Shown here one piece after another: positions 1 through 11,570 of a stretch of DNA of 64,000 bases. The position numbers and the translations under genes were made by a program. The notes beneath the pieces are model-generated. The model saw only the letters and a program-made list of their open reading frames with translations, did no database searches and was not told where the DNA came from. Position 1 is the stretch's first letter; every line of letters starts with the position of its first letter. Origin of the DNA: Miscanthus floridulus (taxonomy: Eukaryota > Streptophyta > Magnoliopsida > Poales > Poaceae); contig NC_089582.1 in the NCBI RefSeq assembly GCF_019320115.1, positions 120,573,856 to 120,637,855 of the forward strand, written 5' to 3'.

Positions 1-640
1 GCGTCGAGGATCATACCATTGGCTCGTTCGACCTGGCCGTTAGCTCTAGGATGAGCAACGAAAATGTATTTAACAGAGATGCACCGTTCTTCGTAGAAGT
101 CCCAAAAATGATGGCCGGTAAAAGTTGTCCCGAGGTCAGTGATGATGCTGTTCGAGAGACCAAATCTGTGTATGATGTCTTCAAAGAGCTCGACTACTTT
201 CTTAGCAGTAGCTGCAACGAGTGGTTTGTACTCAATCCACTTGGAGAACTTATCAATGGCGACATACACATACCAGAAACCTCCTGGCGCTGGTTTGAAA
301 GGTCCGATCATATCCAGTCCCCAGCATGAGAATGGCCAGGAAGCTGGGATGGTCTGTAGTTCCTGTGCCAGTACATGTATTTGCTTGGCAAAAAACTGAC
401 AACCCTCACATCGTCGAACGAGATTTTCCACATCGGAGATGGCCGTGGGCCAGTAAAAACCTACTCAGAAAGCTTTGCCGACCAGAGTTCTCGAAGCCGC
501 ATGATTGCCATAGGAGCTAGAGTGAATTTCGGAGAGTAGCTTCACACCATCGTCTTGGATGATGCACTTCTGCAGTATCCCTTCCTTGGCACTTTTCCTC
601 ATCAGGCTACCATCCACCAACATGTAGTGCTTACTTCAGT
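1..640 (-). pseudogene. pol: Integrase fragment of Gypsy pol, off window edge
   Basis: Minus-strand translation shows the end of the zinc-binding domain (VRRCEGCQFFAKQ, about 380-420), then the catalytic core with its three acidic positions in GLDMIGPFKPAPGG (about 285-325), IITDLGTTFTG (about 120-150) and NGQVERANGMILD (1-45). The core is readable without a stop from about 420 to 1. No chromodomain can be judged because the C-terminus lies outside. Integrase would insert the cDNA copy; the parent element is dead. Confidence 0.75.
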
Positions 641-725
641 GAATTAGTCATTCGGTTTCGATTTTGTCGGTGGGTACTTCACCGTTGGAGAGGTATTTGA
701 TGAACTGTTCCCTCCAATAGGCGAC

Positions 726-1376
726 CTACGAAGGTATCATGAGTACCAACTGCTCGGCAAGGGGTACTTCTACAACTTCCTTATCTTCTTTAATGGATGG
801 TGTCAAGAGGTCCTGAACGAAAACCCCCGGCGAAGCCGCGGTGCGAGAAGATCCTATCTTTGATAGCTGGTCGGCTATTTGGTTTTGATCCCGTACCATG
901 TGGTGGTACTCAATGCCGTAGAATTTCCCTTCAAGCTTCCTGATTTTGGTGCAGTAAGCGTCCATCTTCTCACTGGAAGAGGACCAATCTTTATTAAGCT
1001 GATTGATAACCAGCGCGGAATCCCCGTATACCATGAGGCGTTTGACGCCAAGCTTGATGGCTATATGGAGGCCATGGAGACATGCTTCATATTCCGTGGC
1101 GTTGTTGGAGACCAGGAAATGTATGCGAAGAATGTATCAGAGTTTATCCTTTGTCGGTGTGATGAACAAAATGCCCACACCGGCACCATTGATATTAAGG
1201 GCGCCGTCGAAGTACATCACCCAGTGCTCGGGGCAAGTGGCGGTGATGGGTTCTTGGATTTTGGTCCACTTAGCGATGAAATCGGTGAGCGCCATCGATG
1301 TAGGCCTCGATGTTATGGCTGATCTGTTGGTCGGCGATGAGTTTATCGGCGGTTTTAGTCTTGACGACCACGTCAT
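726..1376 (-). pseudogene. pol: Archaeal-type RNase H region of Gypsy pol
   Basis: Two frames, 1376-1137 and 1034-726, together cover an RNase H fold: EHWVMYFDGALNINGAG carries the first catalytic aspartate, and VYGDSALVINQLNKDW a later one, followed by YHHMVRDQNQIADQLSK. This second RNase H downstream of RT is a hallmark of Tat-lineage Gypsy elements. It would degrade the RNA strand during reverse transcription. The frame is broken between the two pieces. Confidence 0.7.
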
Positions 1377-1414
1377 CGATGTAGGCCTCGATGTTATGGC
1401 TGATCTGTTGGTCG
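1293..1414. repeat. 41-bp direct repeat at the RT-RNase H deletion junction
   Basis: The 41 bases at 1293-1333 recur exactly at 1374-1414. Both copies encode, on the minus strand, the segment DQQISHNIEAYID around the RT catalytic motif. The first copy in reading order is followed by normal RT sequence for about 40 bases; the second is fused to the downstream RNase H linker. The family member at 56.9 kb has only one copy here. Confidence 0.9.
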
Positions 1415-1926
1415 AGGCACGTCTAGATAGCCCTTTGGTAGGTTGCTCCAGCGTTCTTTAGTCCGAAGGACATAGTGGTGTAGCAGTATGCACCAAAAGG
1501 CGTAATGAAAGACATTTTGACCTGGTCTTCCTTCTTGAGGGAGATCTGATGGTTGCCGGAGTAACAGTCAAGAAAGGAGAGCAATTCGTAGCCAGCGATG
1601 GAGTCTACAACCTTGTCTATCTGAGGCAGGCCAAAGGGGTCCTTAGGGCAGTGTTTGTTAAGATCAGTATAATCAACACACATTCTCCATTCTTTATTCT
1701 TTTTCTTAACAAGAACAGGATTAGCTAACCAATCTGGATGATACACTTCTTTTATAAATCCGACAGCTAAGAGCCATTTTATTTCTACCCTAATAGCCTC
1801 CTTTTTGTGTGGCGCGAATCGGCGAAGTTTCTGCTTGATCGGTTTAGCGGTCGGCGAGACATTCAAGGAGTGCTCGATCTTCTCCCGTGGTACCCCCGGC
1901 ATGTCTACAGGTTTCCAAGCAAACAC
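1374..1926 (-). pseudogene. pol: Reverse transcriptase fragment of Gypsy pol
   Basis: The frame from 1926 contains the fingers/palm region of a Ty3/gypsy RT: KEWRMCVDYTDLNKHCPKDP, then FLDCYSGNHQISL, then FGAYCYTTMSFGLKNAGATYQ. The catalytic AYIDD is encoded around 1372-1390, just beyond a stop at about 1423. The thumb, connection and first RNase H, normally several hundred bases, are missing: a second copy of the AYIDD-coding sequence joins directly to the later RNase H segment (see the 41-bp repeat). The homologous element at 56400-57780 keeps the missing part, so this is an internal deletion. Confidence 0.75.
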
Positions 1927-2864
1927 ATTGGCATTGGCATGTAGGAAGGAGACGAGCGCGCTTTCCTATTTGGGGTCAAGGTGTGCCCAATTTTAACCGT
2001 CTTGAAAGGGTCGTCGAGGCCGAGGCCGATCTCCTTGACTTCCTTGGACTTGGCGGAGGCCCAAGGAGGCTCTAGGATCTCCATGTCATTAGCACATGCG
2101 GTCTTGGCTTTGGCGACCACGCTAGCCATCTAGATGGAGAGGTCGGTGGCTTCGGCGAGGGTGAGACTTTCTGTCTCGCTGGTGTAGGCGACGGAGAGGT
2201 TAGCCCACAGAGATAGGACTCCTGCGGGCGAAGGCATCTTCAACACCAAATACGCATAGTGCGGAATGGCCATGAACTTGGTCAGAGCCGGACGCCCTAG
2301 TATGGCATGGTAGGCGGTGTCGAAGTCAGCGACATAGAAGTTGATATGCTCCACTCGGTAGTTGGATGCCATGCCAAACTGTACTAGTAGGGTAATTTCC
2401 CCAAGTGGTCTGGATGCCCTGCCAGGTACCATGCCCTAGAAGGAGGAGTCTAAGGGCGTGAGGTCTGTTGTCCTGAGGCCGAGCTCCCTTAGGGCCCCGA
2501 CGAAGAGTAGATTCAAAGCGCTCCCACCGTCGACGAGGACTTTTCTGAAGAGCACCTTCTGGATAGTCGCGTTAAGGACGAAGGGAAAACGCCTTGTGTA
2601 GGGTATGTCCGCCCACTGGTTGGCCCTGCTGAAGGTGATGGAGATTTCGGACCACGGGCGATAGCTGGGGTTGGCGGTAGTTTCTTCTAAAATGACGGCG
2701 AGCACTCGTCGGGTGGCGAGCTTCTGTTCCCTTCTGCTCTCGTTGGAGGCGAAACCCCTGAAGATGGTGGCGACCACCTTGTTGTGGTCCTAGAAGGCAT
2801 TATTATTATCCCCAGGTGGTCGGCGTCCTCCGTTCCCACCATTTTCGTCGTTGTACTTTTTCTC
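1927..2864 (-). pseudogene. pol: Aspartic protease region of Gypsy pol, broken
   Basis: Two minus-strand frames (2777-2436 and 2432-2130) cover the retropepsin-like region between Gag and RT. The first ends with the catalytic-type block LVDGGSALNLLF. The second contains YHAILGRPALTKFMAIPHYAYLVL, which I recognise as the conserved segment after the protease in grass Tat-like elements (only 20 residues or fewer are needed to identify it, e.g. YHAILGRPALTKFM). A stop near 2433-2436 and another at 2129 interrupt it. The product would cleave the Gag-Pol polyprotein; as it stands it cannot be made in one piece. Confidence 0.65.
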
Positions 2865-5052
2865 CTAGAACTCCTTAACCAAACCAAGGCAATCTTTCAT
2901 CTTGTGTTTAGCGTTCTTGTGCAGGGGGCACGGACCATCGAGGATCTTCTTGTACTGCTCATCATAGTTACGCTTTGCGCGCAGCTCATTAACGTTGGCA
3001 ACAAAGTGATCTGGTCGGCGACGACGATTCTGACCAGGTTTGAATCCATCTGGCCGATCATGTCCGCTGTCCTGATGGAAACTATGGTCGTCATAGCGGC
3101 GATCGTTGAACTGTCGATTGTCGTTGCGGTCGTCGTGGCGGCGAGGCAGGCGATTAGTGCCCGTATCTTCATTAAAACACACCTTCGCTTCCTCGGCGTC
3201 GGCGTACTGGTCGGCAGATGTGATCATCTCGCCGATGCCAGTAGGTGGCTTTCTGTTGAACTTAGAACGGAGTTCTCGGTGATGAAGTCCTCGGACGAAG
3301 GCGGTGATGACCTCGGCCTCCGTGATGTTGGGAATAGAATTCCACATCTCGGAGAAGCGTCTGATGTAGTCGTGGAGTAGTTCAGACGGCTTTTGGTTGA
3401 TGCGGTTGAGATCGTGCTTGGTGCCCGGTCGCCTGCATGTGGCCATGTAGTTGTCGGTGAAGACTCTCTTCAGATCTTCCCAAGAGCCGATGGAGTCCGG
3501 GGCGAGGCTTGTGAACCAGCTCATGGCGGCTGGCGTGAGCATGACAGGGAGATAGTTCGCCATGACATTGGTGTCTCCTCTGGCGGCACGGACGGTGGTG
3601 GCATAAGCCTGCAGCGATTGAGTTGGGTTCATCCTTCCTTCGTAGGGCTCGACTCCGGTGATTTTGAAACCATGGGGCCACTGGAGCGTTCGGAGTGCCC
3701 TAGTGAACGTAGGGGGCCCTTCTAGGCTGTCGTGGCCGACATCGGTAGTATTGCCGGTGACGATCGGCTCTAGAGCTGAGTTTGGGTTACCGTACTCTTG
3801 CTTGTACTCCTGGCGACATCGTACTTCATCTTCATGGCGCCTGAAACATCGTTGATCGATACGCCGTCGTGCGTCCCGAAGGTTACTGAGGTGCACTCAG
3901 GTGTCCTGTTCGACCTCTTGGTCATGCAGGCGATGATGCTCGGTGTGGTGGCCTCCAACTCCCCCCTAGGGAGGTAGTGACTAGTCAGCGAAGCAGCTTT
4001 GACTAGGGTGGTGATTAGATCTAGGATCGGTTGATCGGTGGATCACGCTTGTGGAGCATGAAGGTCTCTGAACTTCTCGGATCTCGTTAACTTGACAGTG
4101 TGCCGCTTTAAGCATAGCGGCGACCTTGGTGAGCTCGGGTGTCTATGGGAGGTGAGCAAGTTCGTTGGTGGCCATGGCCAGATTGGCGCTCAGAGTCTTG
4201 AAAACGTCGTGGCCGTCAACGCAGAGGAATTCTTCGTTGAGGTTGCAATGGAGGGGCCTTCCTTGTGAATCGAACTGGTTATCACGAGCGGCCTCAGCCA
4301 TCGCAATGGCGTGTTCGTTATCACGCCGTTGCATGCGGTTGGCGTTCCTGTTTTCACGGGCGACGCGTTCCTCATCTGTTTTGCCATTCTGAGGGGGGCT
4401 GTCGATACTAACGTTGAAGATTGTGCCACCCCGGAAAGGCAGGAGAGGAGGTTGCTTGGTGAAGGTCTCGGTGAGGGGCTCGGTGGATCCTTGAGACTCA
4501 GAGTTCGGATTTTCCTCAAGGATAGTTTGGAGGGATGCTCCGAGACCCTAGCTAGCGTGCAGCATGTTGACGGTTGGTGGAAGCTGGTCGGCGAGCCGGT
4601 CGGCGAATTTGCCCCTCAGGGCGTCCTGATATGTAGCTACAGTGTTGGCGAGCCCGAAGGGTAGGACGGCGAGCCCTAGAGTTTGCCGAGCATTGAACAT
4701 CAATAGATCGGGATCGGAGGGTGCTCGGTGCTGAACAAGGGTGTCTAGAGCCAACTTAGCAATGGAGAGGCAATCGGCGAGTTTCAGGCCGACCCGATCG
4801 ATAGATTTGATCAGATCGTCATTGTTGACATGCCTCCTCTGGTAGCAAGGAAGCGAGCGGTGAGTGGCTGATGGAGTCAACCCCAGAAGTGGTTCTGAGA
4901 TTGGATCTGCGGTTGCAGGTGCAAGGGTGGTCGGCGCAAAACAGATCTGCACCGGCTCAAGAAGCTCTCCAACTCCATCGGCGTTGATGACCCACGTGAT
5001 GGATCCAACCATGAAGATCTGGCCAGGCTACGGGAGGGATGAAGAGCCTATG
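2865..5052 (-). pseudogene. gag: gag pseudogene of the Gypsy element
   Basis: The C-terminal part is open for 343 codons (3896 to 2865). It contains the Gag core beginning WPHGFKITGVEPYEGRMNP, a middle helical region, a basic/acidic linker, and a terminal zinc-knuckle-like CPLHKNAKHKMKDC at residues 323-336. The N-terminal part (about 5052 to 3900) is broken into short frames, for example the stretch near 5012-4548 containing PFGLANTVATYQDALRGKF. Gag would form the virus-like particle and bind RNA. The likely start codon near 5052 now reads ATA in both family members, so even the start has been lost. Confidence 0.75.
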
Positions 5053-5091
5053 GAAAAAACCATCTTGTTCGACAAGGAAACAGTACGCACA

Positions 5092-5110
5092 CCCCTACCT
5101 GGTGCACCAA
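5092..5110 (-). other. Primer-binding site region of the Gypsy element
   Basis: On the minus strand the LTR end is followed after one base by TTGGTGCACCAGGTAGGGG. The same block (TTGGCACGCC..., TTGGCATGCT...) follows the LTRs at 53175 and 23210, as expected of a tRNA primer-binding site shared by related elements. I do not assign the tRNA. Confidence 0.7.
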
Positions 5111-5111
5111 C

Positions 5112-5584
5112 TGTCGACAGAATATTATCGGCAGTCCACCGAGGGGTATCCCATGATGGTAGATTGATCGGTAGAGGAGCGTGTAATCAAGAACAAGAAG
5201 GCAATAGAGACACACGAGTTATACAGGTTCAGGCCATCAGTATGACGTAATACCTTACTCCTGTGGTCTGTTGGTTTGTATTAGCTATCATATGGTTTGC
5301 CATGATTTTGTAGGGGTTCCCTGCCCGCCTTACATAGTCCGGGAGGCAAGGTTACAAGATGGTTAGATCTGAGAGATAACCGGAAAGTAATAACAGATTA
5401 CAAGAAACACGGGATCGTGCATATCCTATCAGGCTACATGACATCTTTTGGATATCCTTCCCATGCCTTGCGGGAGGCGCCGAGCAGAATCGTGCCCCGC
5501 AAGGCTCCTTCTCGTGGGCTGGACTGCCCCTAGAGGCGTAGCCCATGTGGCCTACCATGGGTATCCAGGGTCGTACCCCCCACA
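5112..5584 (-). repeat. 5' LTR of the minus-strand Gypsy element
   Basis: This 473-bp LTR begins on the minus strand with TGTGGGGGG and ends with TGTCGACA, giving the expected TG...CA ends. It aligns along its length with the LTR at 52707-53175. The core promoter appears decayed: the homologous LTR has TATATAAG, here it reads TATGTAAG (about 5329-5337). The right border is set by resumption of Copia LTR sequence at 5585. Confidence 0.85.
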
Positions 5585-7147
5585 GTGGTCAATAAGATTA
5601 TACCACCACGTAGATGAAGGAACCAATCAATCACAAGGATGAATAACAATGAAGATCAATCACCTAAGAATCAATGATGAACACAATGATTTTTACCGAG
5701 GTTCACTTGCTTGCCGGTAAGCTAGTCCTCGTTGTGGCGATTCACTCACATGGAGGTTCACACGCTAATTGGCTTCACATGCCAAACTCTCAATAGGGTG
5801 CCACACAACCAACACAAGATGAGGATCACACAAGCCACGAGCAATTCACTAGAGTACCTTTTGGCTATCCACCGAGGAAAGGCCAAGAATCCCTCACAAT
5901 CACCACGATCGGAGTTGGAGACAATCACCAATCTCCGCTCGATAATCCTTGCTGCTCCAAGCCATCTAGGTGGCAGCAACCACCAAGAGTAACAAGCAAA
6001 ATCTATAGCGAAACACGAACACCAAGTGCCTCTAGATGCAATCACTCAAGCAATGCACTTGGATTCACTCCCAATCTCACAAAAATGATGAATCAATGAT
6101 GGAGATGAGTGGGAGGGCTTTGGCTAAGCTCACAAGATTGATATGTCAATGAAAATTGCCAAAGGTACGAGCTTCAATAGGCCATGGGGCTTAAATAGAT
6201 GTCCCCATGAAATAGAGCCGTTGTACCCCTTCACTGGGCACAACGCGGGCTGACCGGACGCTCCGGTCAAGTTGACCGGACACTGGACCTCAGCGTTCGG
6301 TCGCCCAATGACCACCACGTGTCCCGACTTCAACGATCACTTGAGTTCACCAGACGCTGCACTATAATTGACCGGACGCTAAGCCACCAGCGTTTGATCG
6401 TTTCTAGTAAGGTTCTAGAAAGGCCTTTTGCCCACCGGACGCGTCTGGTCATGCACGACTGGACCCTTCCATCGTCCGGTCAGAAACCCTAGCTTCTGAG
6501 CGCTGTTCGACAACAGGACCGGACTCACCTCGCCAGTGTCTGGTCAGTCCATGACCCAGCGTTCGGTCGATTGACCGACACTGGCGTCTATGCTGCCACA
6601 CTTGACCGGACGCATCGGTCCTACAGAGACCAGTGTCCGGTCACTTAGTGGCCAGCAAGACTAACTCCTTTTCACCTCTAACTTCTTCACCCTTGCTCAA
6701 ATGTGCCAACCACCAAGTGTATCACCTTGTGCACATGTGTTAGCATATTTTTCACAAACATTTTCAAGGGTGTTAGCATTCCACTAGATCCTAAATGCAT
6801 ATGCAATGAGTTAGAGCATCTAGTGGCACTTTGATAACCGCATTTCGATACGAGTTTCACCCCTCTTAATAGTATGGCTATCAAACCTAAATGTGATCAC
6901 ACTCTCTAGGTGTCTTGATCACCAAAACAAAATAGCTCCTATGGTTTATACCTTTCTCTTGAGCTTTTTGTTTTTCTCTTTCTTCTTTCCAAGTCCAAGC
7001 ACTTGATCATCACCATGGCATCATCATCATGCTATGATCTCCATTTGCTTCACCACTTGGAATGTGCTACCTATCTCATGATCACTTGATAAACTAGGTT
7101 AGCACTTAGGGTTTCATCAATTCACCAAAACCAAACTAGAGCTTTCA
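5585..7147 (-). repeat. 3' LTR of Copia element A (truncated by nested Gypsy)
   Basis: The sequence aligns with 13985-15551. On the minus strand it starts TGAAAGCTCTAG at 7147, preceded by a purine tract (AAAAAGGAGAAGAT). Its distal 290 bases or so are displaced beyond the Gypsy element, off the window. It contains a GACCGGACGC-type array (about 6251-6648) and a TATA-like CTATTTAAG (6190-6198) downstream of the array in the direction of transcription. Confidence 0.85.
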
Positions 7148-8342
7148 ATCTTCTCCTTTTTGGTAATTGATGACAACCCTTATACAAAGAAATGAAATAA
7201 AATTCAATTGAATCCATGTTGCTTGCCCAAGCATATTTACCAAGTGTAAAAGAATATAGACAAGTTTCATGAACCCTAAATGGTAGCAATTGCTCCCCCT
7301 ACATATGTGCTAAGAGTTTGGAGTGTAGCTTGCACATATGCTTAGATAGGAAATATAGGAGACAATGTCTACCAAATGATGCTAAGGTACAAAAGATGGA
7401 CCTTTGAAGTGTGATACCAATCGGAGTGCACCATTATACCATCCTTAGCATCATGGTTAGCTTGATACCACTTGTACACATGCTTTGAAAAGATACCACT
7501 TGGAAATACTTGGAAATGAAATCATTAGATGTCCTATGCATGCTAGTTTTTCATTTTATAATTCAAACCTACAACTAGCATACATCACACAAGCATGGAT
7601 ATTGAAATTTAAAACTTGTGCTATGCCAGCAAATATATGAAATGCACATTCAAATGCACCATACAAATCCATGAGCTTGCTCCCCCTACTTGTGTGCTCT
7701 CCCCCTATGACCAATTTTCCCTTATCACTTGTATCTTTATTTCTCTTCCCCTTTGTCACTTATGTCTTTGTTTCACTTATATCTTTGCTTCTCTCCCATT
7801 TCACTATCTTTTCACTTTATCTTTGTGCACGATTTCTCCCCCTTTGTCATCAATGACCACAAAGGCTTAAAATATAGATAGTACCACGTGTAGGGTCGAG
7901 ATTATCGATGTCAATCAATGGGGTGAGGATTATTTTCCCAAATTTGGTCTAATCTAGATCATTCACCAAATATATTTAACTTGGTTTGATCCAAGGACAA
8001 GCTTCTTCACACCTCCAAATGAGCGTTACCTTGTACCATGTTGAGTTAAACACTTAGAGTTTATTTTCTAGATGAAACACTAGGTTTACAAGCTCATAAA
8101 CATGTCATATGCCATCACTAGATCAAGTCAAGCATAGAACCAATAGTGATACCATATAAACATCAAATTCATTTGTTTTTCATGAATGAGCCTAATAAAA
8201 TAGAACCACTTGAAGGTCCTAAAAAGATTGAAAGCGTGACTAGATACACTAAACATGTCCTTAGAAAGGATGTATGTCATGCCAATCAACTTTTACCTCG
8301 AATAGCTCGAAGGAGAGGCATGTCATATAAGTGGGGAGTGCA
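7148..8342 (-). other. Region between pol and 3' LTR of Copia A, no ORF
   Basis: About 1.2 kb of AT-rich sequence with CTCCCCCTA-type pyrimidine tracts on the plus strand (purine tracts on the coding strand). Element B has about 4.5 kb here, including an extra ORF; element A has none that I can see. Confidence 0.6.
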
Positions 8343-11300
8343 TCAACACATATTTGAGAAATCTAATATGTTCAACTCATTCCTTAGCTTGCAAAACCTT
8401 TTCTCATCCAATGGCTTGGTGAATATGTCAGCAAGTTGATCTTCGGTGCCTACACTCTCAATGCAAATGTCCCCTTTTTGTTGATGATCTCTTATGAAAT
8501 GGTGGCGGACATCAATGTGCTTTGTTCTTGCATGTTGAACCGGATTATTGGTTAACTTGATTGCACTCTCATTGTCACATAGCAATGGCACTTTCTTGAA
8601 CTTAATTCCAAAATCACTCAAGGTGGCCTTCATCCAAAGTATTTGTGCACAACAACTACCGACAGATATGTATTCGGCTTCGGCGGTTGATAATGCAAAA
8701 CTATTTTGCTTCTTTGATGACCATGAAACAAGTGATCTTCCTAACAATTAACATGTGCCTGAGGTGCTCTTCCTTTCAACCTTGCATCCCGTATAATCCA
8801 AGTTGGAGTAACCAACTAGCTTAAACTTTGCTCCTTTGAGATACCACAAACCAACATTTTGTGTATGCTTCAAGTACCTCAATATTCTCTTTGTAGCCTT
8901 CAAATGACTTTTTCTTGGTGAGGCTTGAAATCTTGCACACATGCATACACTAAACATAACATCCAACCTTGATGCGGTCACATAGAGTAGGCTTCCAATC
9001 ATAGACTGATACAACTTTTGATCCACTATATTGCCACTTACATCACTATCCAAGTTGCCATTGGTTTCCATTGGTGTGCTAATGACTTTGCTATCACTCA
9101 TGCCAAACTTCTTGATCATGTCCTTGATGTACTTGCCTTGACTTACAAATGTACCATTCTTTAATTGCTTGATTTGAAGACCAAGGAAGTAACTCAACTC
9201 TCCAATCATAGACATCTCAAACTCATTAGCTATCATCTTTCTAAACTCATCACAAAAATCTTGATTGGTTGATCCAAATATGATATCATCAACATAGATT
9301 TCCAAAACAAATAGATCTTTTCCAATCTTCTTGATGAAAAGAGTGGTGTCAACCTTGCCCATTGTGAACCCTTTAGAGAGGAGGAAATCCCTCAATCTCT
9401 CATACCATGCTCTAGGTGCTTGCTTCAAGCCATACAATGCTTTCTTTAACTTGTACACATGGTTGGGCTTCTTGTCATCTTCAAAACCGGGAGATTGCTC
9501 AACATATACTTCTTTATTGATGTAGCCATTGAGAAATGCACTCTTAACATCCATTTGATAGAGCTTGATGTTGTGGGCACAAGCATAGGCTAGCAAGATT
9601 CTAATTGCTTCCAATCTAGCAACCGGGGCATATGTTTCTCTAAAGTCAAGACCTTCAACTTGTGTATAGCCTTATGCTACCAATCTTGCTTTGTTCCTTA
9701 CTACTATCTCATCTTGATCTTGCTTGTTTCTAAAGACCCATTTAGTTCCAATCACATTGTGTCCCTTTGGTCTTTCTACTAACTCCCATAATTGATTTCA
9801 TGTGAAATTATTCAACTCTTCATGCATAGCATTTACCCAATCAACATCCTTCAATGCTTCATCTATCTTCTTTGGTTCAATAGATGACACAAATGAGAAG
9901 TGTTCACAAAATGATGCCAATCTTGATCTTGTTTGTACATCTCTTGAAATATCACTAATGATAGTGTCCAAAGGATGATCTCTTGCAATATTGGTTGGTT
10001 GGAGTATTGGGACTTGATTGCTTACACTTGCTTGATCATTTGGCTGAGATGATGTACTAGCCACTTGATCTTGTTCATTATCATGAGAGCCACTTGCACT
10101 AACTTGATTTGTATCATCTTGCACATTTGAGTTAGAGAGCACTTGCACTTGATCATCTTCATCATCATTCACTTGCCTAGGCCTCAATTCACCAATATCC
10201 ATGTTCTTTATGGCATTTGAAAGTTGAATGCCTCTAACATCTTCCAAGTTCTCATTCTCTACTTGTGAACCCTTGATTTCATCAAATTCAACATCATGAA
10301 CTTCCTAAAGAGTACCACTATTCAAATTCCAAACTCTATATGCTTTACTTGTAGTGGAGTAACCAAGTAGAAATCATTCATCACATTTCTTGTCAAACTT
10401 GACCAATCTAGTGCCTTTCTTCAAGATATAACATTTGCAACCAAAAACCCAAAAATATGCAATGTTTGGCTTTCTACCATTCAAGAGCTCATATGGTGTC
10501 TTCTCTTTCAATGGGTGACAATAGAGGCGGTTGCTACAATAGCAAGCCGTGTTGATAGCTTCAGCCCAAAAAGATTGACTCACATTGTACTCACTAAGCA
10601 TAGACCTTGCCATATCAATGAGTGTTCTATTCTTCCTCTCAACAAGGCCATTTGATTGTGGAGTGTACTTGGCCGAGAATTGATGTCTAATTCTAAATTC
10701 ATCACATAACTCATCAATTCTTGTGTTTTTGAACTCACTACCATTGTTACTTCTAACTCTCTTGATGGTTGTTTTAAACTCATTGTGAATGCCCTTGACA
10801 AATGATTTGAATGTTGCAAACACATCACTTTTGTCCACTAGAAAGAATACCCAAGTGTATCTAGTGTAATCATCCACTATCACAAAGTCATATTTGTTAC
10901 CACCAATGCTAGTGTATTGTGTTGGCTCAAACAAATCCATGTGCAATAACTCAAATGCTTTACTAGTGCTCCTCATGCTTTTCTTAGGATGGGTGTTTCT
11001 AACTTGTTTGCCGGCTTGACAAGAGCTACAAAGTTTATCCTTCTCAAACACATCTTTCAAGCCTCTAACCAAGTCATGCTTAACCAATCTATTCAATTAT
11101 TTCATTCCAACATAACCAAGCCTTCTATGCCATAACCAACCCATGCTAGACTTAGTGAATAAGCATGTAGATAATATAGCTTCACTAGCATTGAAATCAA
11201 CCAAGTATAGATTCTCATATCTAAAGCCTTTGAAGATCAAGTTAGAGCCATCTACACTTATGATCTCCACATCATCTACCCCAAATATGCATTTGAATCC

Positions 11301-11561
11301 AAGATCACACAATTGAGCTACGGATAGCAAATTGAAGTTCAAGCTCTCTACTAGCAACACATTGGATATGCTCATGTCATTAGATATTGCAATCTTACCA
11401 AGCCCTTTGACCTTGCCTTTGCCATTGTCACCAAATGTGATACTATCATAACCATCATTGCCATTGGTGTTGATTGAGTTGAACATTCTTGCATCACTGG
11501 TCATGTGTTGAGTGCACCCACTATCAAGAACCCAATGCCTTCCTACGGCTTTGTAATTAAC
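8343..11561 (-). pseudogene. pol: pol pseudogene of Copia element A
   Basis: Downstream of a TAG at 11564-11562 the frame opens with the protease block [12 protein letters not shown], the GAG-pre-integrase segment WLWHRRLGYVG (to about 11100), the integrase core with SNNGSEF and [16 protein letters not shown] (11096-10374), a variable linker (10247-9798), reverse transcriptase with YVDDIIFGS (9614-8748) and RNase H with LSTAEAEYIS and TKHIDVRHHF (8747-8343). In the integrase the second catalytic position reads N where element B has D. Frames are split at about 11096, 10370, 9798-9614 and 8747. It is decayed but complete in domain order. Confidence 0.85.
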
Positions 11562-11570
11562 CTACAAAAG

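Larger units (their letters stand above)
1..5584 (-). mobile_element. Ty3/gypsy retrotransposon, Tat-like, decayed, cut by window start
   Basis: Reading down the minus strand from 5584 the order is LTR, primer-binding site, gag, protease, reverse transcriptase, RNase H and integrase, the Ty3/gypsy order. The RNase H piece has the YFDGAL start and GDSALVINQ block typical of the second (archaeal-type) RNase H of Tat-lineage elements. The integrase runs off the window at position 1, so the 3' LTR is outside. The element lies inside the left LTR of Copia element A, whose LTR resumes at 5585. It belongs to the same family as the plus-strand element at 52707-57835. Many stops and frameshifts show that it is inactive. 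Confidence 0.85.
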
